The notes under the pieces are model-generated. The model did no database searches and was not told the origin of the DNA. It worked only from the letters and a program-made list of their open reading frames with translations. Position numbers and translations under genes: made by a program. A stretch of DNA of 64,000 nucleotides. Origin: Bettongia penicillata ogilbyi. Taxonomy: Eukaryota; Chordata; Mammalia; Diprotodontia; Potoroidae. The stretch lies in assembly GCA_023548195.1 (NCBI GenBank), contig JAJHZJ010000531.1:8357900-8421899 (forward strand), written 5' to 3'. Every line of letters starts with the position of its first letter. Positions within the stretch are counted from its first letter, which is position 1. Shown here piece after piece: positions 28,401 through 40,276 of this stretch.

Positions 28401-31400
28401 GATTTAACAGAATAAGATGTTTCACTTAACTAAGAATTAACTTCCTTGATTTAGCTGATCAAGAGGTAGGCTATAGGATTTGAGGAGATGCCCAGAACAG
28501 TTAATTACAGAATAAAACTGGAAAGATTTTGTCTCAAAGACATTCTCAAGTTTATCCTATTAAAGTGGTCATTAGGTTGAGGAGAATTATGAAAGGAACT
28601 AAAAGAATCCTTTTCTCACCAATTCTGGTCTGCAATTACGGTACTCCTTACTCTTTCTTGACAACTTGCAGTGTCCTCTTGGTGAAAAAACAACCTAAAC
28701 ATGTTTACAGCTTTTTCCATAGTAAAATTACCTAATTCCAAATAGCTGTAGCATCATTTCCCATTACTAGAATTAAAATCTATATGATATGGAAAGTGAT
28801 ATACTCTTCTACAGAACTCCATTTGTTAAATAAAGGTGTCTATTTTGCTATGATCCAGTTGTCATAACTATTTTTTGTTCATAAGTGTGAACACAACCAT
28901 ATCACCACATGAGCTGCAACTTTAAAGGTATTTATTTATTAGGGTTAGAGAAAGATAAAACTTCTACTGTAGCCAAAGCATTTTGTAGTACCATAGTATT
29001 AAATAATTACAGACACCCTTTTCCCTGGGTTTTTAACTTATGTAAAGACTCCAAACTACTGTTCTTTATTGTGTCTCCCTCTTGAAACCTGCTCTTAAAT
29101 CCATCCTCAGAATTATCCTATTTAGGCCATGTGTTGTATGCAGGATGGAGGTATCCATGGGTGACACTTCAGTTCCTTGTTCAAATTTCAGTGCTTTTGT
29201 GAAACGGGAGGTTTTTCTCTTTTAAGCAAAAAGGCTCTGGAGCCCTGAGTGAGCTCCCTTCCTTACTCAGTCAAGTCCCTTTTGATGAAAGAACAATCAT
29301 CCCAAGATTATTTGGGGGCTAGTGATTTTCTCTTTGGATTCGTCAGTTTTTCTTTGGTCTACTCATACCCTCCCCAGTTCTATCCACTAAGTCAGCTTAC
29401 CCCCTTGATTACCCTAACATTTTAAAATGCTTAATAGACTTTCATGAATTCTGGAAATGATTATGCAATAAAATAGACCATATATTACCTGAGTACGAAA
29501 AAAAAATCCTGATTAAGATTCCACATACTGAAGGTAGGATATGATTGCTAATAGCCTTAGCTTATAAATTCATAATTAGAAATAATCACTGTGAAACCCA
29601 GGTTTACCTTCAAAAATGTCATCTACATGGAACAATCCCCCACTACAGCCCTCCCAGTCCATCAAACTCAAGCCCTTGGGAATGGCAGTTCATTATTTCT
29701 TTCTACTCATTTAAGGGTCTCAAATTCCAAAATCTATCACATTAAAAATTACAATGATTACAAGTGTTCCTCCATATTTGTGACCTAAATGAATACAGAT
29801 GCCAAGAGGTCTGGTTTCAAGGTTCAAGGATTAAGAATAAAGTCAAACCGCTTGGTTAAACATAAGCATTAAAATACAGATGATTAGTTTAAATTTTACC
29901 AAATGCAGTTAAATAATGTGGGTAAGAAAAATGACCACAACATATGATTAAGTAACATCTTCAGGCATAAATACCTTCCATGGCATAGATGTTGCTTCCT
30001 ACAATATTGGAAAATTAGCCTGCAGACTAATGATATGGGAAGAGAGAAATTAAAATTGAACACTTGAGTGCATACAAAGGAGACCCAGAAAAAAATGTAA
30101 TACTCCTCCAAGATAGAGTTGAAGAGAAAACATGCTCACTTCTGCTGATAGTTAAAGGACCCCCTCCCTCTAATTCCTCCTCAATTTTTTTTTCTGTTTT
30201 TGTGGTTCAAAATCCTATGCATTAACATGTGGGTAGCTTCTGCCCCAAAACTAAGCTGAAAAATCAAAATATACTGTTTTTTCATATGTTCTTGTTGAAA
30301 GTTTGGCTTGCTTTTCTCTGCTAAATTAGTTCCACCCTCACAGCCAAACTAGCTTGCTACTGGAAAAAGTCTGAACATTTTCTCCCCTCCCAAGCTAATG
30401 CTGTCACTTGCTGTTGCTGTAGAAGTTACTTGTGATGTAAAAAGCTGAGGAAATGTCTTCTTCCTATAAAAAGAGGAGAAAATTAAACATACAATGTTAA
30501 AAATAAAAGATCAGAATTAGTATTATATAGACAATTATCAAGTTTAAGGTCAAGAGGGGTGGCTAAGGAAGCTCATTCCTTTTCATATCTAAGATGAATC
30601 ATTCAAATGCAAAACACAATAAAAATATGAAGGGACAATACTCCATATCATCATACTGAACCTTTATCTAAAACAGGTAAATACAAGAAAATAAAATTTC
30701 CATTATTTAAGCAGAACCACACCAAGGTATTCACATGCTTCAGCAAGTGCTCAATTCATGGTCTAAAACACTGTGTTAATAAGTAGTATTCGCTATTCCT
30801 TACATGTCTGAGGGGTGGGGGTTGGCAGTGTTTTCCTACAAAAATATTATAAATGATTTGGTCCCTTAGACAGCAAATGTTATTAAGACTAGCAGCAAAT
30901 GCCACTTGTTCTTTTGAAGTTTATTCATTTTTAACAGAAAGGATAGATGTACATTTAAACTTGACAGTGGAGAACCATTACCCACCCAAGTACTGTGACC
31001 TCTTAATGTTGCTTTCCTTTATACTGCTGAGCTATATCATTCTTCTGAATATGTTTCTTTCACTCTGCATCACTTCATAAGTCTTTCCATGCTTATTTGA
31101 ACTGTTTGTACTCATCATTTACAAGATCATAAATTTAGGACTGGAACAGACCTTAGAGGTCATATTCCTTAAAGACTTCCATTAAATTTATATAAAGTAG
31201 TTTGCTTAGTTATTTCCCAATTACTACACACAAAATTATCCTGGTCTTTCGTTACCACAAATCAAAGCATAATATCGTTAAAATGCTGTCATAATTGTAG
31301 AGATGAAAGGTATCACAGAAATTAGTTCAATTAATACAACAACTAAATTATATTATGGATTAAGCAGGCATCTATAGACTGACTTGGAAATCTATGTCGA

Positions 31401-34400
31401 AGGACAACAGTACTACCATATTTTTGTGCTGCATTTTAAGGTCAAGTTTGTTAGAAACAACTTCATTTGATTTAACATTAATATAGGATCCAAAAATTTT
31501 TACCTTGGAAATGTTCAAACTAGCATATCTCCCATGCACTCCTACAAGACTCTTTGCCCCAAAACGATTTCAGGTAATATTTACAGGAATCTCCAAAGAA
31601 AAGTACACTATGTAAAAATAAAATCTTAATATTCCAAAACTGTAACGCAGTCCCAATCCATTCCCTCTTGGACCACTGCTCTTGAGGAATCAAAGAAGAT
31701 CAATATGGAGAGACTTTTCTAGATATAAAGCTGTGAGGGTGCCTTCCTTTCAACAAAATAGAGAGCATATCCCTTGGGTAAGTTCTAAAGCCAACTGCTT
31801 TCAGGACAAGGGAAGCAGTGAAGTTAAGAAGATGAGTTAATCTTTGTTAAAAGGTTAAAGATCATCTTTAATCCAATTCCCTAAGAAAAGTCTTTTTATC
31901 TCTTACCTATCATTCATCTACCTTTCCAAAGTGCCTTTTCCCCATAAGTCTGGAAAAGGACTTTGGAGGAAAATATCTGTAATACTTTAAGTTTTACTAA
32001 AAATATGATTTTAAATATGCTTTCACACATGTATATCAACAACATATCAGTAACTGTTAATAAACTTTTCTAACACATCCTATTTGTAAGTTGTAGGCTG
32101 ACTACACCATTTTTCTTCATTTCAATTCTTACATATTCATTGGAAAAGTCATATATATCTATTAAGTGTCTACTACATGTCGGTCATTGTGTTAAGCACA
32201 AGTGACACAAAAAAAGGCAAAAAGTCCCTCAAGAACCTCATACATAATCCAATGGAGACAACATTAAAATATTTTTAAAAAGACACACAGGACAAACTGG
32301 AAGATAATCTCAGGGGAACGGCACTAGCATTAAGAGGGAATTAGGGCTTCTTGTAGAAGGCAGAATCGTAACTGAGATTTAAATAAAGACAGAGAAAATT
32401 CTATGTTATGAGGGCCAGTCAGTGAAAATGTACGAAGTCAGGAGAGTGAATACCATTTTGGAGGGACAGCAAGAAGGTAAATGTCACAAATCAAGTGTAC
32501 ATAGAGAAACAGGGTGAAAAGATGACTGGAAAGGTGGAAGGCCAGGAGTACATCATTTTAAAGCAAATGGTCCAAATGCGGAATTTATACTTAAGAATAC
32601 TAATTTTTTTTGTTTTCGGTATCAGTTGATTGACAACACAAACTCACTGCCCATTAAATCAGTAAACACATGCTACTTAATTTGCAAATATAAGACTATG
32701 TAATAGCTGACAGAAACGTATGCATACTTTGCAGGTAACTCCTACGAAAATCTTGGTTTCACAATTCCTGGCTTTTAAAAAATGCATTCTGTTTACTGAA
32801 ATGAGTAAGACTGTTGTTGAGTGCAGCCTAGCAAGATCTATAAGAAGGTATTTTAAAAAACAAAATAATTACTATGACCCTGCTTCTAACTTAGGCATCA
32901 CTCAGTAAACAGAAAGGACAGTTGTCTTCAGTCTATCTGAGGGATGACAGCTCACTTCCAGCAAAGTGCCAAACAGGAAAGTCAGTTGAAGAACTTCTGT
33001 TTAAAGTCATACTTTTATTATAATGTGGGTACATTATTCAAGTATTTTCATTTCCCAGAAGGGCAGACCCTAGAGTCAAATATAACAAAATGTTTTCCAA
33101 GTCAAACAAAAAATCTTTCAACCCTCACAATTGAGTCTGAGTAATAATAATAACTCTCTTAATTTCAGCAACAGAGTTGGCAATTCATGTTGATGAAATA
33201 AAGTGTTTTAAAGATATGCTTAGACTCACTGTAGTTACTGGATCATTTAACCTTTTTTTTTCCAGGAAATGGTATTTTAAGTATGTACACATAAGTTAAA
33301 TATATTTATATGTGTATGTATCTGTATATGCATGTATACGTATATATGTGTATATGTATATATATATATATATATACATATACACAGATACAGAAGTTTC
33401 ATAGCATTTCACTTTATTGAACCTTGAAAATATTGCATTTTTCACAAATTGAAGATGTGAGGCAACCCTGCATCAAGCAAGACTACTGGCATCATTTTTC
33501 CAACAGCATGTGTTCACATCATGTCTCTGTGTCACATTTTAGCTAATTCTCACGATATTTCAAACTTTTTCTTCTATCTGTTGTGGCTATCAAATGTGTG
33601 GGTGTGGGTGTACACACATCTGTTATGTTATCTCACATCTGTGACCAGTGATCTTTGATGTCAGTATTGTAATTGTTTGGGAGCCCTTATAAGTGCATCT
33701 GACTGCTCCATCAAACCTGCCTTCCTGGTCTCTCTGCCTTTCCCCAGGGCTCCTTATTTCCTGAGACACAACAATACTGATATGAGGCCAATTAATAACC
33801 CTACCATGGATTCAAGTGTTCAAGTGAAAGGAAGAATCGATCTATGTGACAAATTTAACTGCTGTCTTATTTTAAGAAATTGCCACAAACACCCCAACCT
33901 TCAACAACCACCACCCTGATCAGTCAGCAGCCATCAACACCAAGGCAGGACCCTAGACCAGCAAAAAGATTAGGACTCACTGAAGGCTTAGGTGATTAGT
34001 ACTTCTTTGAGCAATAAAGTATTTTTAAATTAACATTTTTAAGATATAATACTATTACACATTTAATAGAATACAGTATAGTAGTATAAGCATACCTTAC
34101 GTGCGCACTGGGAAACCAAAAAATGTGTGGCTCATTTTATTGTGTTATTTGCTTTATTGTAACAGTCTGGAACCAAATCTGCAAAATCTCCAAAGTACAC
34201 CTGTATGTAATATTGGTTAGTAGACTGAAGATCTAACGAGAAGTAAGGAGGCCACATGTGGCCTTCTAGGTCCTTGGGTAGAGCCTTTTGACTGAGTTCA
34301 AGTTTTACAGAACAAATCCTTTTGTAAGGGGATTTGTTCTGTGAAGTATGGATTCAGTCAAACGGATACACTTGAGGACCTAGAGGACCCCATGTGGACT

Positions 34401-37400
34401 TGAGGTCACAGCCTCCTTACCCCTAGGTTTTAAAAATACTTTTAGTAAAAAGTAAAAAAGTAGATCCTCTGTGATCCCTTTTGGGGTTTTCTTTGCAAAG
34501 ATCCTGGAGTAGTTTGCCATTTCCTTCTCCAGCTCATTTTACAGATGAGGAAACTGAGACAAACAGGGTTGAATGACTTGCCCAGGGTCACACATCTAGT
34601 GTCTGAGGTCAAAGGATGAATCTTCCTGATTCTAGGCCCAGTATTCACTCTATCTACCACACCACCTAGCTGCCCAGTATTTTCTCAGTTGTAGCAATTA
34701 TAAAAGAGCCCAAGAGAAAAACTCTAGACAACAACCACATACACACTATATTCCAGTCAAATTGGTGTGCTTTCTGCTCCCTAAACGAACATTTCATCTT
34801 CTAACTCTGCCTTTGCACAGGCTGTTCCCCATTTTTAAAATCCACCTCTTAAATACATACTTAGCTTCATTCAAGACTAGCTCACATTCCACACCTACAT
34901 GGGGAATCCTTTTAAGACCTCCTCAGCTGCTGGTGTTCTTTCCCTCCACAAATAATCATATACAGTATATATGTGTATGTATTTCCATGTTGTCCTCCAA
35001 ATAGAATATAAATTCTTGAGGGAAGGGATTGTGTTTATTTAGGGCTTCCTATTACCAATGCATAATAGGCCCTTAATGTTTGTTGAACAGAATGATCCAG
35101 TGCAATTGGCCAAAAGCCTAAAGGAGAGTCAATTGGCTACATACATCTTATTTTGTAAATAAAGATCTAATGGAAAGAACTGAGTCAAGATATCAGTTTT
35201 AAACCCACTGCAGGAAGGGTCCAGGCCATCCAATCTTCAATTACCCCACCAAAGATTTTCCAGACTTCAAATTCTCCCCAAGCCCTGCAGCTTTCAGCTC
35301 CCTCTTGTGTGTTTATGCTATACCCCTCCTCCCCTTAGGATATAAAAGTTCTTTAAGGAGACAATCTTTCTTTTTTGCTTGTATTTATTTGTATCCTCCG
35401 TATTAACACAGTGCTGGACATAGTAAACACTTAATAAATGATTTTGACTTGCTTGTTGCCCAAGGTCTAATCCAAAGCCTGTTTCAATGTATCTGTTTGA
35501 CCTTGGGCAAGTTGTAACTTCTCTAAATCTCAGTTTTCCCATCTATGAAAAAGAGAAAGACAAACTAGATACATAAGGTTCCTTTCAGGTTTGTTAACTG
35601 AACTCACAGAAGTCAATAAAATCACATAGAGAGAAGAGTACCTGTCACAGATGCTTAGTGTACAACCACAGCTGGGAGCCAGGACATGAAATTATGATCC
35701 AGTGAATTCAGATATATATGGAAAACCAAGTTGTATCAAAATACTCAAAGAAGTGAGAGTATCTAGAAGAGAGGGCAGGCAAAAGTGTCAACTGCAGCAA
35801 AGACCAAGAAACCCACCAGATTTGACAATTAAAAAATCACTGGTAACTGCAGAGAAAGCAGTTTTATTTAGCTAAATTATGAGATCATAATGCAGACAAC
35901 AAGGGACTAAAGTGAGAGGGAAGGAAATGGAGACAATGAGCACACATAGGTTTTTCTTTTTTTGAGGATAGTTTTTTCTAGGAATTTGGTTATAAAATGT
36001 TAAGTAGGTCTATAGGGTGACAGTTTGAAGAGAATGTCAATCAGTTGCACAACAAACATTTATTAAGCAACTTAAATGTGTCAGGCACTGTGCTAAGCAC
36101 TAGACACACACAAAAAAATGTAAAAAAGAGGTAAAAAGCACCTCCTTTCAAGGAGCCCACAATCTAATGGTGCAAAGCACATGCAAGTACCTATACATAC
36201 GAGATAAATTGGGGGGAAAAAACCCAATAGATTGAAGGCACTAGAATTAAGAGGAATTAGGAAAGGTTTCCTAAAGAAGGTGGAATTTAAGCTGGGTCTT
36301 AAGGGAAGTCAGGAGACAGAGATGAGGAAGTGAAGTATTCTACATGTGGGGAAACCCAGCAAAAATTCCTGGAGTCAGGACAGGGAGTCTCATCTGAATA
36401 AAATCGAGGAGGCCAGTATCACCAGATCAAAGTACATCAAGGTTGGTGTAAGACGAATGGAAAGTAGGAGATGCCAGGTTATGGAGAAAGACTCTCACCT
36501 CTGAACATGAAACACAAGATTTTATATGATCTTAGGAGTGAAAGGGAGCCACTAGAGTTTGTTAATAATAGCTACATAGCATTATGGGGGGTGGGGGGAG
36601 GTGTTTGACATGATCAGAAAGGTTACTTTGACAGCTAAGTGGAGAATGGATTGGATTAAGGGATCATGTTAAAATTCACATATTCACAAAACAGGATTAA
36701 AAAACTGAATGTATAAAGAAAATGCACTTCCAGTCAAATCAACAAGGGTTTATTAAGAAAGTGATTATATATGTGCCACATATATGTTGCATTATATGTA
36801 ACATTATATGTTATATGTCACAAGTGACACAAAGAATAGCTCTGGCTAAGGGCCTGAGAGTATCATAGAGGAATTAACATGAGAACAATTACGTACAAAC
36901 AAGATATGTAAATAGACAAACAGATATAGATATATGAGATAAGAAGTACCCTCAAGAAGAAGGTAAAATCCTTACTAGGAGTCAAGTAAGGTTCCTAGAA
37001 AAGTGGGATTTTAATTGAGACTTGAAGGAAGTCAATAAGCAGTGGTGAGGATCAAGAGAATCCCAGGCATGGCGGACAGTAACTGAAAATGCATCAAGAC
37101 AGAAGATAAAGTGTCTCTTTCAAGGAATAACAAAGAGACCAAGTGATACTGGATTGTAGAATATATGGAAAGCAGTAAGGTGTAAGACTGGAAAGGTAGA
37201 TGATGGGGTCAGGTTATAAGGTGATTTAAAAGCCAAAAAGGATTTTATATTTGATACTGGAAGTAATAAAGGAGCCATTGGAGTTTATTGAATAGATTGA
37301 GGTAAGTAACAAAGTCAACTCTATTTTAAGAAGCTCAATCTGACAACTCCATGGAGAATGGATTTCTCTGACTCCATTCATGCCTTTGCACACAGTAACT

Positions 37401-37932
37401 TCTCTACCTGGTATGATCCTTTTTTCCCTGACTTGACCTGCTGAATATCTTACCCAACCTTAAAATTCCAAATGCAAATGTTACTTCCATTCCACCTCCA
37501 CACAACCTCCATAAAAGTCTTGTTTTATACCTTTCTGATATATTTCTCACATATTACTGTATATTAATAGTTTTTTGTGAATAGATCTTTCAATAAAAGT
37601 TCCATGAGGTTAGAAACCTCTCCACCTTAGCTAAACTTTGTGTGTACCCTGTGACTAACATACTGCTCTAAAATTATGTCATTTTTTTAGAATCTTTAAG
37701 ACATATCGCAATCAGTTTTAATCAAATCATATACTGGTATAATATCTTGCAATTTGCTTTATTTTATCTATTCTAATGAAAAAGATCAGTGAAGACAAAC
37801 TGATCAATTCTGATTAATGCAACAATCAACCAGAATTCCAGATAACTACCACCCCACCTCCTAAAAGAATATCCCAGAAGATGAAGAAATGAGAAACATT
37901 TTTAGAAATGGCCAATGCAGGAAATTTGATTT

Positions 37933-37965
<33 letters not shown>

Positions 37966-40212
37966 GTATGTTTCATTTTGGTTATTTTCCCCCTCTAATG
38001 GGGGTTAGGCAGGAAAAAAATTGCTTGCTAATTATCATTATTTAAAAAAAAAAAATCATCAGGCTATGGCCACAACTTCTGTTTCCCTGGATGTTTGAAG
38101 TAGACATTGCTGATACAGTACCCAGTGCCCTGTCTCACCTAATTTCCATACAGGAATCTACACTGCAGTCTTCCCTGTTATACTAAACCTCACCAAACAA
38201 CACTTAAAATATATATTTATATATACACATATACATAACTTCTACAACTCCTTTCACAGCTATTCAGCTAGCCTCCTCAAACATTCCAGGAGTACTCTGA
38301 CCTCTTTTCCCTCTTTACCTCCTACTTTTTAACTGTCTTCATGTCAAATCCCCCAGAGGAAATATAAATTCCTTCAGAATAGGAAAGCTTTTTTTTCTTC
38401 ACTTCATAAAACAATACCTCATACAAAGCAGATGTTTACTGTTTGTTGAACTGAATGTGTCTATGCTTCTGAGATAGGGCAGGTAAAATTTATACATAAG
38501 AAAAATGTTACAAACTTTGAAAGTTAGCTGGTTTTAAGGTTTCTGTGAAAACCCTCAAGCTATTTATATGGTACACGTGGCTCCAAAGTTAAGGCTGAAA
38601 GTAAACTTTACATTAATGTCAAAAATGACATTCCTTCAGGGTACCAAACCATTGGTAACAGATATTCCTATCACTGAATGTTGAAATACTAGAAACTATA
38701 TTTAGAAAGCCTACAATGGATAAATGAAGACCTATGAAAGAATATGGAAAATCATTCCAAAAGATAAAGTGACTGTGGATCCATACCCATAGAAAGAATA
38801 CTCACATCACATTAATCACAGCTCTATTAACACAATGAGGTAGAACCAATCAATAACATACAAAATTTAAGTGAAAAAACTTGAATTTCAAGAAACCTTC
38901 CTAATTTCCAAGGAAACAGCAAATTAAATGTTATGAAGAAAGAGTTCACTGCCATCTTCAGTTGATGAAAGTAGAGGCAGAAAGCTGCAACTGTAGATCT
39001 GACTGTCCCTTAAAGACAAGGTTTCAGTTAAAAAAAAAAATCACATATATTACACTATTAGAATAGCTTTATTGAAAGACTTTCTCTTCTACAAATTTGT
39101 CTCCTCTTTCACCAAAGAAGCCACCAGTTTCCCTGTAACTTGACTTAAATGAATAAAGTTATTATTCCTACTGCAGTAATCATCCTAGGTAAAATATTTT
39201 CTGAGTAAAACCAATTCCATCAAGTTCTCTCAATTCACTGGTTGGGAGTAATTGAGGGCCAAAAAAACTTAACAGGGTTAGAGAAATAGAGAGTTCTCCA
39301 CTGGAATGGTAGTAAGGAAACCTGTTGAATTGAGGGACTTCAGGGAGCACTAATGAAAATGATAAAGTACTCAAAGATAACCTCAATAATGTGCATACTG
39401 AACCAGGAATAAGAATCCGAGAAGTTATACAAATGTTACAGTAAATTAGTCATACAATGTAAAACGAGTCCATTTTGCTCTTTTGAATACACCTTGTAAA
39501 ATCTTAAAGCAATATATAAATGTGAGTTATCCCCTTCTGCCACAGTGCACCCAGAAACTCCAATAAACAATCCCACCTTTATTTCTCAGGAAGTGACAGC
39601 TTCCATTTTAGTTGCTATCTGCACTCTAGGTAACAACAAACCAAGAACAGTTGCAAACCCCTAGGAGACATCTTCCTTTAAATTTGAGACAATCTGATCT
39701 AAAGGGAGGAAAGCAGTAAAGGTTACCAAAATCATCTTTTTGTTTTATTAACACTATTACCTTAATCTAACAAACGACAAACTTTGGCAGTTACATCAGG
39801 TTATGAGATCACATGGCTAACAAAAAGGAACCGGAGGAACCCAAGGAACCCCAATTTGGGTAGGGGACAAGAAATTCCCCATGTTTTAGGGGCAAAAGTG
39901 TTTCTGGTTGCATAATATTCCTCTAATACGGATAAATCCACACAAAGATAACTGAGATTTAATTGTATTTCACTAAGGTCATGTCTTTACAATAACTGAC
40001 AAATCAAATCAAACCAAACCAAATAAATGAATGATACTATCACAAAGTTACCAATACAAATGGTTAAACTAGTGCTTTCAGGTCCCAGTAACAAAAGGTC
40101 AAATAAGACCATTCTCAGAATGTCTACTACCTGAATGGCATAGTGTGTGTGTGAGTGTGTGTGAGTGTGTGTGAGTGTGTGTGAGTGTGTGTGAGAGAGT
40201 GTGTGTGAGTGT

Positions 40213-40276
<64 letters not shown>

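Noticed and set aside
40143..40230. Possible CRISPR-like array from regularly spaced units
   Set aside because: The units are a slippage-type decamer with no spacers, in a vertebrate genome.
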